A model generated the notes under the pieces. It worked only from the letters and a program-made list of their open reading frames with translations, made no database searches and was not told where the DNA came from. Below, in pieces: positions 52,501 through 63,400 of a stretch of DNA of 64,000 bases (positions are counted from its first letter, which is position 1; every line of letters starts with the position of its first letter). The translations under genes were made by a program, and so were the position numbers. This DNA is from Echinarachnius parma (lineage: Eukaryota; Echinodermata; Echinoidea; Clypeasteroida; Echinarachniidae). The stretch spans positions 62,001 through 126,000 of the forward strand of contig JBAMJV010000879.1 in the NCBI GenBank assembly GCA_037951105.1, read 5' to 3'.

Positions 52501-55500
52501 AGTACAAACACTTGTAATCAGAAACTTTGTTTGCTTTGAATTCAATGTTTTCAGAATGATAATGAAACAAACTAGTTTTTTTAAATTGAGGCTTTTGGTA
52601 AGCATTTACTCTATTCAATAAGTAATTACTAAAAATCAATGGCACAATAATGTCAAATGAGAGTGAGAAAGGCATTAGGCCATGAAAAATAAATGGTTGG
52701 ATTGGTGTAACCCGCCCGCCCCTAAAAATACCGGCGCTAATGCACGCCGACCCTAGAGGTTTTTTCTGAATTTTATTTAAAAAAAAATTAAAAATAAAAT
52801 AAAAATAAAAAAATAAAAAATTGCAATAGAATTTGCAATTGCGATGTGTTATGTGTGTGTTTTTGTGTATTTGTGCGAAGAAAAAAAAAAAAGACAACAA
52901 AATCCCTACCGACCTACCCTAATTTTTGGTTGCCCATTACTCCAATTCAAAATTTTATTTTTGTTTGGCCTTATGTTGATTTGTTAAAAATTGAGTTCTG
53001 CATACCATCATGAAGGTCATGGCCGTCACTACGGTAATACCAAATTCTTAAGATAATTATTTGAAATATTTAACAAATATTTATCCGAAATAAAAGAAAG
53101 CTTGTTTTATTTTCTATAAGCTAGGTTTTGAAGTAACACAGTTACTTATACATAGGGCATTTTCTCTTTCTCAATGGATGATATTTGATTTTAACATGTC
53201 ATACACACAAGTATATCCACAGTATAAAAAAAGTTTATACAAACCATTTGGACAGAAGAAGACGCTGTAAGTGTAACCTCTCTCAATCCCTTCTGGCTGA
53301 AAAAAGACAAAAGAAAAAGGAATGTTGTCCTCAATAATTCCTAAAGGTTCTTCACACTGTATGATCAGCCAATAGTTACACCCTTCTAGCTCTCAAGCCG
53401 CTAAAGGTACTTGGGTAACTTTGTTGTCACAAATAAAGTTGGATGGACGGATTGTACATGTCATGTAAAGACATGTATGGGAGTTTAATTGTTTATGTTT
53501 GAAAAATAGTATAAAGAATTTCATGATAAATTTTGGGCCAAGATGTGAGTGAAATGATAAAAAGAAGATTAAATCAACACATATGTTGGAGAAGCATTAC
53601 ATGTTACATGGTGAATATGGTGATTAAGGGTGGTATTCTAAAATTTGTCCCAAGTCAGAATTTCTTCCTAAGTCATCCTTCCTAAATATCTTCCTAAGTC
53701 ACTTCCCAACTTTTTTTCCTAACTTTAGGCAAGAACTTAGGAAAATATGCAAATTTATGCAAATTAGTGACTTAGGAAGAATTGGTATTCTAAAATGCAC
53801 TTACATGTAGGAAGGAATTTCTAGGAAAGTATTTAGGAAAGCCCGACCCCTTCCCTAACTCCCATGTGTTGTGTACAAAACATAGCAGTGACCTACAAAA
53901 CCAGTGGCCATTACATAAGCGCAGATAAATTTAGCGCGCACTGCACCCGCATGGCGCAGATCAAAGACAATAGAGCAAGCGCATTTCCCCGGCTTTTACG
54001 CAAAATGTCTTTAATGATAGTTTCTATGGCTTCCTCCTCCTTTCTGATTGGATGATTGTAAATGAAACAACATCAGTCATTGGCTCACAGCTGCCTTGTG
54101 GGCGTGGCCAAAAGCTTACTAATTTGCATTAAAATCTTCCTAAGTCAACATATTGGAATACCAATTTTGCACTTCCTAAGCACTTCCTAACATCCTGATT
54201 TAGGCAAGAACTTAGGAAGATATTTAGGACAAATATTAGAATACCACCTTTATACTCTACACCGAAATGCAAATACGATGCAATGTATCTGTCATACATC
54301 TGTCAATTCATTAAATTGCTATCACAGCATGAAAAACGTGAGCTACTTACTTCAACCAGGATGTTGTTTGTGATTTTATCGAGTGCAAGCAATGTTGGGA
54401 TATCACTCAGTCCGGGGCCATCGTTACAATCGCATGACATTGTCATCAAGGCTTCGGCTCCAGCTGGCATGAATAGAGGAAAAAATCATAATAAAAAAAA
54501 ATCATAATAAAATAACAACAACGACAACAATAACAGCAACACCAACAACAACAAGAATAAAACAATAATGTCATGCATTTATATAGTGCCATCTATCTAA
54601 AATTATATTCATGTGCACTTAAAGGGAGATCGAATGAAAGAGACAGAAGCCATTTAGAAATTAGAACTCAGTCCGGGGCCATCGTTACAATCGCATGACA
54701 TTGTCATCAAGGCTTCGGCTCCAGCTGGCATGAATAGAGGAAAAAATCATAATAAAATAACAACAACGACAACAATAACAGCAACACCAACAACAACAAG
54801 AATAAAACAATAATGTCATGCATTTATATAGTGCCATCTATCTAAAATTATATTCATGTGCACTTAAAGGGAGATCGAATGAAAGAGACAGAAGCCATTT
54901 AGAAATTAGCAAAAAATACAATAAGAACATACAGTTGTATACTATTTCAATATGCAATTGTAAGTGAACCTATGTGACTTCAATTTACTCTTTAAAAATC
55001 TCCAAATAATTGACTTAGGCTACATGTATGCAAGGTTGATAATAATGAATATTATATGACTTAGTAAAATTTGAGTCATTGATTGGCTCAACGCAGTCAC
55101 GTGATTGCAATAATATTTTGTTATATTACACCGCAGAGCCAATTATTAACTGCATGGCGCGCGCTGCAAGAGAGATAGTATTATGACATCACAATGAGAG
55201 AGAGGGGTTCTATTATGACATCACAATGACTTGTCAACAAATCATTTTGAAAAGCCACATTTTCTAATCGAGCTCAGAGAGGCTGAAAGTATGACTTTTG
55301 TCATATAATATACAACAGTTGTTAACTTTGTTGTCTGGAAAATCATGGAATGTTCCCTCGGGATTGAAATGCTATTTCATGAAGACAATAAATCCCTCGA
55401 CTACCCTCAATGGCATTTCAAATTCACCCACCATGTATTCGTTTCTGACCAAGCTCAATGAAGACCAGTTCCATGTGCGTGGTAAGAGTTTCTTTTGCCT

Positions 55501-58500
55501 GCAGACACAGGTCAAATGTATGGCTCCTTCCCCCATGGCTCAAAAACTTCATCACTTTGACTTAGCCAATAACAAATTTACAAGTTTGACAGTGATGATA
55601 CATTTTTGTGTTACTTTACCCACCATGTATTCGTTTCTTGCCGAGCTCAATGAAGACCAGTTCCATGTGAGTTGTAAGAGTCTCCTTTGCCTGCAGACAC
55701 AGGTCAAATGTATGGCTCCTTCCCCCATGGCTCAGGAACTTCATCCCTTCTTGGATGTGCACCGTCGTCCGAACCTGTCGATGAAAGGAAGATATACACT
55801 TAATTATGATCAATCGCAAAGGTGAGATTAAATGCAAGTCAGAAATTAACGCGAAGGAGATATAAGCATTGAGGAATATTTTCCGCCTAGCATTTAATCG
55901 CAACTCTTTATGAAACACCCCCAAGGATCAGTCATGAACAAACTTCTTGAAAGGAATATTCTACTATTCATAATTCACAGCATAACTGATTATTTCATAA
56001 TCCTGGATGAAAATTAAGTTCCTCATCTACACAGTGGCGTAGCGTAGTAAGAGTTTAGAGATATTAGGGGCACACTATGTATTTGTACATTTTGTACCCT
56101 TATGTTTTCTATTGCTCCGCCCACGGGCGTACCGAGGGGGGTGTTTGGGGTGTTCAACACCCCCCTTTAGCAAAAAAATTACTGTATTAGGTATACAAAC
56201 ACACCCCAACTATACCACTAAATGAAGCTCAAACACCCCCCTTGAAAAAAAATCCTGGTTCTGCCCCCCTAACCAGCAACGCCACTACATCTATGCAGAT
56301 TTATGGAAACTATGTGCACATAAAAAAGTTACTGTAATACCTTGGCACAAACATCGAGGTAGTTAAATATGGTGAGCGGAATGCGTAGCTGCTCCCCTCT
56401 GATCACCGAGTAGGGCATCTTGAATTCGATGAAGAACTCCTTGAAGGCCGTGAGTGGCACGGGGCTGGCCACACCAAGCCCATGCACCTGGGACAAGGCC
56501 ACCACGTTTGTCTGCCATTCAGTGATCGTGTCTGGCGCGTTCAGCTGAACGTAGTTCTCGCGTCTTGTTGAACTGCATGGAGAAGAGAGAGAGAGATTAG
56601 ATGTTTACCGATTGAGGACTGGTCCTGAAATAGCTTGGGTTGAGTTTTATGGATGCATACACAAAATCAGATAGTCCTAAATGGAATATTATCATCTAGT
56701 TTAATTGTTGATATCAAGCCCATGCAGCTAAACACCTTATTTAGTTAAACAGATAAACAGATAAATAAATACAGAAAAAACATCATTAAACATTATAACA
56801 TTCTCCATTGGTACTGCAGGTAGCTAGGCTGATTGGTCCTATTAGTTGTTGGTCCTACACATCATTAGTACAATGGATCAATGATACTATGGACCGGTCA
56901 TTGGTCACATGGGTAAATGGTCCCAATTGAGGGTCATTATTCTTTTAAAAAGTGATGAAAAAGCAAACATTCTGTTATTTGCCTACCTTACCTCACATTA
57001 AAGCAGTTGAAGATCCACGTCTCTGGGAAGTATGCCCGCCTTCGCTTGTCAGTCCGTTCTGTAGAACGTTTGGCTCTCCTGGGGCTAATTCGTAGCTCAT
57101 CTGAAATCATTAATTTTGTTATGTTTTGTCATAAACGTTTGGAATATAATCATAAACGTTTGGAATATAAAGTGCATTTTACACAATATGCTCATTAAAT
57201 GTTTTAACTAAACATATTCATGGTACATGTATATTGCACAAAAATAAAATTAAGTTTTTACATTAATTTTGATAAACTGTGCTCTGAAATCAAATGAAAA
57301 CACTTATTCTTTTAGTATCCAATGCATTACTTTATGACAATAAAAAAAAATCATAATTTACAAAAATCATATAAAGTCCTGATGCGGTCAAAAAAATGAT
57401 ACCATCTCATTATTATTATTATTGCAAGGCCAAGAAATGTTACTTCATTATCATAGTTTCTTCAGAGCAGTCACCGATTCAAGAATATGATAATATGATA
57501 ACAAAATAAAATACAAACCTGAGAAATTTTGAAATCGCAAAAGAACCCTATCTGTCATAACTCGAAGGCCGGCTTCCTGCAACAGGATATGAAATTGAAA
57601 ACAAATATAATTATATAAATGAAAGGACAATATGAAGTACAATGTAGAGTGCCAGTGAAATTAAAGACAAGGCCAAGACTCGGGGAAAATTTGATATCTA
57701 GCTTTCAAGGGTAAAACATCACTGTACTTCACTACTCATTCTTAAGGTATTGTAAAAACAAAACAAAATAAATTCATCAGATCATTATCTTCTCAAAGGA
57801 CACATGGGCACCCACTTCAGAAAAATGTGATATCTAGCTTTCAAGGGTAAAACATCACTGTACTTACTCATTCTTGGGGTATTGTAAAAACAAAATAAAA
57901 TGAATTAATCAGATCCTTATCTTCTCGGAGGACACATGGGCACCAAGTAAGGTCTTAATGCACCTTGATGTTCTTGGGATATTGTTTTAAGAAAAAAAAA
58001 CGTGGACTGATGGACAGGTGATCAGACAACTTGACTTGCTCTCGAGACATAACGATACATTACAAAATTGAATAATAATGGTATTTTATCCAACAAACAA
58101 AATGTTACAGTCACAGCTTCAAGCTGCATTGCAGTGGCATATATGTACAACAATATTTACACAGATTGAAATAACTGATGAAATAGTACAAGGAATAAAT
58201 AAATGTCATTGATGTACACATTAAATAATAAAGGAAAGATTAAATAAATAATATTGGTATATCATAAGTAATTCTCATATATCATAAGGAAGAGACATGA
58301 ACAGAAAAATAAATACGGAAAAAACAAACAAACCCTGAAAGCATAGTCAGCATCTCTGCTTCTCATTCCACCGAACATAAGCGATCTGCGTTTCCTGCGC
58401 CTCATGGCCCCACCCAGCCAGTCCGTGTCGTATCGCTCCTCTGTAAGGTCGTACCGTGCTAGTTCATCAAACACCTGAGAAAGATAAAATTGAAGGTCAT

Positions 58501-58903
58501 TTATCTCTATTGTTTTTTAATTTAAACTTGGTGCAATTTTCTCATATTATAATAGTACATTCATAAAACTATCGATAACTATGAAATAGTGATAATATTA
58601 ATGATAATAATAATAATACAGAGTATATATAAATCGCAACATATTCATCTACATATCGATGCTCAATGCACTGTATGATTATCTGCCAAATAAATGTCAC
58701 TCCAAATAATTAGAGAATAGGAAATTTAATTTAAAAAAAACACTTTAGCATACCTTCTGTGGAGTGATCTGATACCCAGGCTTGAGCAGCTGAACGCTTT
58801 TGTCAACTGTGGCGACACAAACGCAGGAGTCTGGCTTGGCGGAGATGAGCATACTGACCGGTGACTTTGGAGACGTCGTATTCCTTGACCATGAAACAGA
58901 AAC
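37595..58903 (-). CDS. CPAMD8: CPAMD8-like thioester protein (A2M/C3 family), 27 exons, N terminus missing
   Basis: Exons, 5' to 3': 58903-58754, 58474-58334, 57576-57519, 57100-56992, 56572-56341, 55774-55624, 54463-54351, 53296-53245, 52410-52207, 50479-50388, 49653-49512, 48950-48861, 48457-48281, 47052-46814, 46077-45831, 45459-45239, 44745-44584, 44218-44156, 43978-43767, 43427-43340, 42797-42617, 42205-42080, 41736-41512, 41265-40978, 40333-40214, 38977-38949, 38560-37595. They total 4878 bases and read open to the stop, 1625 residues. Order: MG6 and basic cleavage region, MG7, FAMeT-like insert, thioester domain (GCGEQNM, residues 531-537), receptor-binding domain, Kazal domain, disordered tail. 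The C-terminal Kazal domain points to CPAMD8 rather than C3 or CD109. The MG1-MG5 exons and signal peptide lie beyond 64000. The product is probably secreted; vertebrate CPAMD8 is proteolytically processed and tied to eye development. Confidence 0.9.
39683..40033 (+). mobile_element. tRNA-type SINE with (ATT)n tail
   Basis: It starts near GGCTGGTGTAGGAGTTGTGG, with a B-box-like GAGATTGAACCC and a body shared with 37180-37475, and ends in TATTATTATTATT. It lies in an intron of the CPAMD8-like gene. Confidence 0.72.
40738..40820 (-). repeat. reverse copy of the 31446-31800 repeat unit
   Basis: AACAATGTCAGGCAAGCCAG and AGCGGTTGCTAAGGAGGC are reverse complements of parts of the 127 bp unit, lying in a CPAMD8-like intron. 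Confidence 0.7.
41512..41736 (-). other. CPAMD8: CPAMD8-like Kazal-type domain exon
   Basis: A single exon codes a Cys-rich module with [30 protein letters not shown] and MEVASCQ, ending MYMCP. The ICGSDG-VY-NYC core is the Kazal/follistatin signature of serine protease inhibitors. Specificity cannot be judged from the reactive-site loop ([12 protein letters not shown]). A C-terminal Kazal domain on an A2M scaffold is the defining trait of CPAMD8. Confidence 0.9.
42325..42540 (-). pseudogene. two decayed copies of the CPAMD8-like exon 42797-42617
   Basis: At about 42440-42540 the minus strand still reads [19 protein letters not shown], close to the real [16 protein letters not shown], but its donor is ATAAGT instead of GTAAGT. 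A weaker third copy lies at about 42325-42365 (CATACACTTTGACAGG). Confidence 0.78.
43640..43672 (-). pseudogene. copy of the donor end of exon 43978-43767
   Basis: GCGTACATCCTACCTTGAGC repeats GCATACATCCTTACCTTGAG about 110 bp away, at the exon's donor. Only the last few codons are copied and the donor is lost. Confidence 0.6.
44819..45080 (-). pseudogene. two copies of the CPAMD8-like exon 44745-44584
   Basis: The copy at 44886-44819 keeps its acceptor (TTTTGCCAG) and reads [20 protein letters not shown] in the correct phase before a TAA. A third copy at about 45080-45037 has lost its 5' end. If spliced in, the first copy would end the protein inside the thioester domain. Confidence 0.8.
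45235..45238 (-). promoter_or_regulatory. CPAMD8: non-canonical GC splice donor
   Basis: The exon ending at 45239 must join the exon starting at 44745 to give the conserved [12 protein letters not shown]. The intron begins CAG|GCAAGT, a GC-AG intron with an otherwise perfect donor consensus. No GT donor nearby preserves the frame. Confidence 0.85.
45715..45760 (-). pseudogene. partial copy of the CPAMD8-like exon 46077-45831
   Basis: The minus strand reads [14 protein letters not shown], close to [14 protein letters not shown] in the real exon about 170 bp upstream. Only a small internal portion is copied. Confidence 0.72.
46440..46806 (-). mobile_element. TTAA-family MITE copy abutting a splice donor
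   Basis: On the minus strand GGGATCTAGTAACATTGTCC and about 280 further bases (GCGGTTCCCTCATACCTTGT, GTACAAAGTCAGTGCAATGA) match the 8436-8814 element. The near end begins at TTAA 6-9 bases into the intron after exon 47052-46814 (donor GTAACT). The far end is diverged and its border is approximate. Confidence 0.72.
47877..48271. mobile_element. TTAA MITE (third family) beside the thioester exon donor
   Basis: Flanked by TTAA at 47873-47876 and 48272-48275, with termini AGGGGACCACC and GGTGGTACCCT. It matches the outer parts of 17559-18384. The right TTAA overlaps the sixth base of the GTAAGT donor of the exon coding GCGEQNM. Confidence 0.85.
49145..49215 (+). repeat. dispersed repeat (GGGATTAGGCTATT family)
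   Basis: GGGGGATTAGGCTATTCATG and GTCAAGTGGATTCTTG recur near 19534-19600 and 44052-44150. The family is unclassified. Confidence 0.55.
49512..52410 (-). other. CPAMD8: CPAMD8-like FAMeT-like inserted domain
   Basis: Exons 52410-52207, 50479-50388 and 49653-49512 code a module of about 145 residues with [38 protein letters not shown] and [13 protein letters not shown]. This matches the farnesoic-acid-methyltransferase-related (Methyltransf_FA) fold, usually a binding module rather than an enzyme. It follows the FNYLDVC region and precedes the thioester domain, so it is inserted in the A2M scaffold. I recall such a domain from CPAMD8 relatives, but a profile search is needed to confirm. Confidence 0.72.
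50581..51910. repeat. 33 bp minisatellite, about 40 units
   Basis: The unit is ATGACTTTCCATGATCTTTA plus CACCAATAATTCC. Units are nearly identical and differ mainly at one G/A position (CATGATC or CATAATC), with rare ATGACT to ATCACT changes. Because 33 is divisible by 3 and no stop falls in one frame per strand, ORFs of 451 and 435 codons appear on the two strands. It lies in the intron between exons 52410-52207 and 50479-50388, so it is not coding in this gene. Confidence 0.95.
52450..53240 (-). other. CPAMD8-like intron with AT-rich and GT-rich stretches
   Basis: An A/T-rich low-complexity block (52770-52830) and a TGTGTGTG stretch (52850-52870) follow a CCGCCCGCCCC word. The open frame through the exon end into this region is read-through of an intron, not an exon extension. 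Confidence 0.5.
53625..54252. mobile_element. MITE with GGTGGTATTCTAA termini (about 628 bp)
   Basis: Left end AAGGGTGGTATTCTAAAATT and right end, in reverse complement, AAAGGTGGTATTCTAATATT. Many CTTCCTAAGTC / GACTTAGGAAG words occur near both ends. The central part (about 53850-54110) is unrelated. No transposase. Confidence 0.8.
54405..54907. repeat. 261 bp tandem duplication carrying part of a CPAMD8-like exon
   Basis: The first unit (54405-54665) holds the 5' part of exon 54463-54351 and its upstream intron. The second (54666-54907) repeats it almost exactly, including CAGTCCGGGGCCATCGTTAC and the acceptor. The copy of the exon is truncated at its 3' side. High identity suggests a recent event or an assembly duplication. 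Confidence 0.88.
55429..55549 (-). pseudogene. tandem partial copy of the CPAMD8-like exon 55774-55624
   Basis: From 55549 down the minus strand repeats most of the real exon about 190 bp away, including TGAGCCATGGGGGAAGGAGC and the donor GTGGGT. The copy lacks the first 30 bases and any clear acceptor. Confidence 0.85.
56033..56290. mobile_element. repeat with AGTGGCGTAGC / GCAACGCCACT ends
   Basis: CAGTGGCGTAGCG at the left and AACGCCACTA at the right form short inverted termini, with CATCTA on both sides. The interior holds opposed GGGGGGTGTTTGGGGTGTT and AACACCCCCC stretches. The CAGTGGCG start recalls hAT elements. Borders are approximate. Confidence 0.5.
56341..58903 (-). other. CPAMD8: CPAMD8-like domain block: MG6, furin-type sites, MG7
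   Basis: Residues 1-50 include [15 protein letters not shown], the MG6 core. Exon 58474-58334 carries RRRKRRS, an excellent furin-type site, at the place where C3 is cut between beta and alpha chains. Exon 57100-56992 adds PRRAKRS and DKRRR before the conserved FPETWIF motif. Exon 56572-56341 is MG7, with [19 protein letters not shown]. At least three basic clusters mean the chain may be cut more than once. There is no recognisable six-cysteine anaphylatoxin between them. Confidence 0.82.
57690..57960. repeat. tandem duplication of about 140 bp in a CPAMD8-like intron
   Basis: GATATCTAGCTTTCAAGGG, CATCACTGTACTT and GGACACATGGGCACC recur in order in two adjacent units (57690-57830 and 57831-57960). 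Confidence 0.82.
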
Positions 58904-59327
58904 CTAGATGAAACACAAGATAAATCAGCTCCGGTCAGTTAGAGCTTGATAATGTAAAATTTGTAAACATTGTCTAGTTAATGAGACCCTTATGGAGGTA
59001 ATAATTGATGGAAATCATGTTTGAATTATAATAAAAAGGGGAATAGTTTCTATTTAATAGAGGAATCAGTTTTTGTCAGTTAAAGCTGGACAAATAACAA
59101 TTGTCTCTATTATAAGTGGGCCATGTGGCTGAAAACTGGTGGAAATGTTTTAGTCCATTGATAATGAAAGTCGACTCAGAGATATAGATATATGGAATTT
59201 CGTAAGGTACTCGCGTAGATCAAAATCTTTTCAAAATCAACTTCACTGTAGGTGGGGTCTATGCAGAATACCAAAATCGAATCTCCATCAAACGATTAAG
59301 CTGCCCCATGACTTAATTTGATAGTGG
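58904..59327 (-). other. upstream CPAMD8-like intron up to the Ty3/Gypsy insertion
   Basis: No exon was recognised. The next expected upstream exon (MG5 to MG6) is not found here and presumably lies beyond the retroelement. Confidence 0.45.
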
Positions 59328-59478
59328 TGTAAGATATTGCTAATTAGTCGATTATGTGACGAGCACAAAGGACGCGTGACTCACTTGTTCCAGTACGAGA
59401 ATGGCAAGTGCCTTTATTGCGCTCCTCGTCATCAGAGGGCGCTCGAACATAAAATGCATGAAAGGCGAATACATTACA
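59328..59478 (-). repeat. 3' LTR (151 bp) and adjoining polypurine tract
   Basis: The LTR begins TGTAATGTATTCG at 59478, directly after the purine tract GAGGGGGAGA (59488-59479), and ends CTTACA at 59328. TGTAA and TTACA are mirror ends. AATAAA lies inside at about 59418-59413. At 151 bp it is short for this superfamily. Confidence 0.72.
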
Positions 59479-60470
59479 TCTCCCCCTCATAATAATGAAG
59501 AAGGGGTACGAATACAAATAATGGAGTTTACAGTTGTGATCCCATTGTGTGCGTCATTATATTATCACATAGCACAATGAGTTTGCATTACATCGAATCG
59601 TGCTAATTATTTAATTGGGTCCTATCGTAATATGTAATTATAACGAACAATATAACGTGTATACTTAAACATAAACATTGTATTTTTATTTTATCAATTA
59701 TGATTACACAATTATGGTTCAGTAAGAGATATTATTTGAATAATTAACATTGTGGTATCCGGTTATCAATTAAATTACTTATAACGTGAGGTTAATAACT
59801 TATTACTACATTGTGGTATCCGGCTATCAATTAAATTACTTGCATGTGAAATTAATAACTTATACTTATAATCAGTTCGATCGACTAGCTCAGTATACGA
59901 TCCTCAATTAATGCTTCTACTTGACCTTCCCCATTTTATGAAGGCAGTAGGGTACTAGTAACACAACTCAGTTATGTTGTACATTTAACGAGACACGTAC
60001 ATGTATTTGTATAATTCTTAATACTCGATTGCATATATATATACGATGTCCACACACTATTAGCATGGTTTACTACACTAACTTAATATTTAATCTAACA
60101 AAACAAATCACTTCATGATGCAATCTTATAATGGAACTTTTAATACACAACATTGAATAACGTTATTACTATTACTATTACAGTCATTGGAGGATAACCA
60201 TTATGACAATCTTTTAATATCTCAACTTTATGATACTTATGACAGATCGTTATTACAAAATAATGTATGGCGTAACTAATGATGTAATGGAGTATAATGT
60301 TGTGATAAAACATGTTGCCTTCTTGAGGTTCTAGTGAAGTTCATCAACCATTTATTTAGTACACTACATCTACCATAACACATAATGCATATCAACTAAC
60401 TAAAGGGAGGCATACAGAATCATGCAACTACCCTCCTTCGGGCACAATGCGTACCCCTATTTACAAAACA

Positions 60471-63400
60471 TCAAGCCTCATATAGTAGCCTAGCGGGTGG
60501 TTTTGATACCCGTCCGCTTCGAGTGATAAGAGGTGGTGTATGTTGTGCGCTTGCATGCACCCGTTCGCGTGTGTGTGGTTCGCCATTTTGGGAAGACTCG
60601 CGGTCGTATGGGCTATCGCGCTTGCTGGGCGATTCGTTTCCCGCCTCCTGGGCACCGAGTGACCGCGTGGTGTTTTCTTCACCGGCGTGGTCAGCAGTGG
60701 TGGCCGGGCTTGGGATCGGCCGAATATGTGCCAAATTTCTCCGTATCTCGCCTCGGGGCGTTGTCAGCACATAGCTGCGGGGGCTGTCATGTTTGCGAGC
60801 AACATGACCTCGCTGCCAAAGAGAGTTTCTCATACGGAACATTACTGGCTGTGCGGGCCGCAGATCAGGTAATGCATGTGTTTTTCTAGTTCCATCAAAG
60901 TACGCCTTCTGTTTACCCTGCCTCGCTTCTAGTTTTGCACGCATTGGCGGAGCGATGTGCGGTCGGAGGAGATGATTTACGACGGGCAGCCTGCTCCTTA
61001 GCAATCGACTGTTCAACAGTTCGGCTGGGGCGTATCCAGCAGTTCCATCAATGGGGGTGTTTCGATACTCTAACAGCGCGTAATGAGGATCACTACCGCT
61101 GAGTTTTGCTCGTTTCATCAAATTCTTGACAGTTTGGACGTGGCGTTCAGCTTGGCCATTACTCTGGGGAAAGTTTGGGCTAGACGTGATATGGGAGAAT
61201 TCCCAGGCCTGCTCAAACTCCCGAAATTGAGCTGAGACAAACTGGCGGCCATTGTCCGTAATCAGGCATTCGGGGATTCCATTTCGAGCAAATATGCGTT
61301 TCAGAGTCCCAATGATTGCGTGGGACGTCATGTCTTTCAAAAGTTCTACCTCAGGGAATTTGGAGTAGTAGTCTACTACTAACAGAAAGTCTGCCCCTTC
61401 AAAATGAAAAATATCGGCCCCCACCTTTGACCACGGCCTCTCTGGCATGGGGTGGGGATGGAGGGGTTCCGCAGACTGTGCCCTTTTGTATGTCTGGCAT
61501 GTGGAACAATTTGCTACCACCTCCTCAATTTGGTGATTGATGCCTGGCCAAAACATCACCGTGCGCGCTCTTTGTTTTAGCTTTACAATTCCCAGGTGCG
61601 ATTCATGAATTTTATGCAGCATTTCTCGCTGCATGCTACGCGGCATGACAATCCTATTATCCCGGAGGATGATTCCGTCCACGTACACCAACTCATGGCG
61701 ATGTTGGAAGTACGGGATCAGCTCCCCTGGGAGGGCTTTTCTATCGCATGTCCAACCCTGTTCAATTTGCAGGCGCAGCATTTGCAGTACGTTGTCGCGC
61801 TCTGTCTCTTTCCGGATTTGCTGTAGTCTTTGCTCAGACACCGGTACATTGTCAGCAATGTAATTCACGTCTATTCTATCATCAAACTCGCATGCGTTGG
61901 CGCTTTCTGGATCGGATTGATTTACGATCCGGCTTAGCGCGTCTGGTAGGAACATCTCCCGGCCCGGTTTCCACACCAGTACCAATTCGTAGCGAAGGAG
62001 GTGCATTCTCATGCGCTGGAGCCGGGGACTCAGCTTGTGCAGTGGTTTAGCGAGCAAGCCTACCAATGGTTTGTGATCTGTGTGAACCACAACCCGCTGA
62101 CCTGCTATGAAATCATGGAATTTTCGACAAGCATACAGTATCGCGCATAGCTCTTTCTCGATGGTCGCATAATTACGCTCAGCTGCGTTCACACTGCGCG
62201 ACGCGTAGGCAACAGGTCTGTCATCTTGGATTAGGACTGCTCCAAATCCGCTATTGGAAGCGTCAGTGGCCATTGCGACAGGCGCGTTCACATCATACAG
62301 TCTTAGCACTGGCGGTGATGTGAGCAGACGTTTCAGCTCATCTACTGCATCCCTATGCTTTTGCTCAAAGTGCCATGCGATGCCCTTCTCCATTAGTTGC
62401 CTCAGCGGGGCGGTGATTTCAGAGAGGCTTGGAATGAATTTGGCCATGTATGTAACAATTCCCAAAAACGTTTGGACTTCCGCCTTGTTCGCTGGGTATG
62501 GCATTTGCAGCACGCTGCTCACTCGAGATGGGCTTGGCGATACCCCTTCGTGGGATATTACATGGCCCACGTATTCCACCCTGTCAGAACGCATGACAGA
62601 CTTTTTAGCATTCAGCTTCAAGCCGGACGCTTTCACACGCGCGAGTAGTGCGTTCACACGAGAATCATGCTGAGCAGCAGTCTCTCCCCAAACGAGAATG
62701 TCGTCAACGACTGTCTCGACCCCCTCTAAATCCCCAAATTCTACCTCCATCACCCTTTGCCAAATTTCACTCGCCGATGAGATGCCAAATGGCAGCACGC
62801 AATACCGGTATCTCCCAAAGGGGGTATTGAAGGTGGTCAAACGTGAGCTTTCGCCACTCAATGGGAGCTGCCAGTATCCGCTCGTCGCGTCGAACTTAGA
62901 AAAAAATCTCGCTTTTGGCATGCGGGCCGCAATGTCTTCGAACGTTCGCATGGGGAAGTGCTCGCGCCGAATGGCTGCGTTGAGGTCACGCGGATCAAGG
63001 CATATGCGTACAGCGCCGTCAGGTTTGCGGACGACAGTCATTGAGTTAACCCAGTCTGTCGGTTCAGTTACGGGTTTTATGACTCCTAACCCTTCCATGC
63101 GCTCTAGTTCGGCTTTGACTTTATCCCTAAGCTTATAAGGAATCGTACGGGGCGGATTTTGTTTTGGTTCCGCGTTCTCCTTCAGCGCTATGCTATATTC
63201 GTGACCGTGTAGCCTCCCTAGTCCATCAAAGAGCTCGCTATTATCCTGTATTACTTTCGCAGTAAATGCCACGGACTCTGGGCTCTGGGCTGTGTCGCTG
63301 ATGCGTGGGGTCATGTCTTTCCCCGCTTGCATTGTTTGACTATCATTAGGGTGGGGCATATCATTCTCGCTCGCTGGCGATTTCTGAGCGCTAATTTCAC

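Noticed and set aside
52070..52900. 276-codon ORF as a larger exon
   Set aside because: The conserved domain begins only after the acceptor at 52411. The rest reads through AT-rich intron sequence, and the phases require exon 52410-52207.
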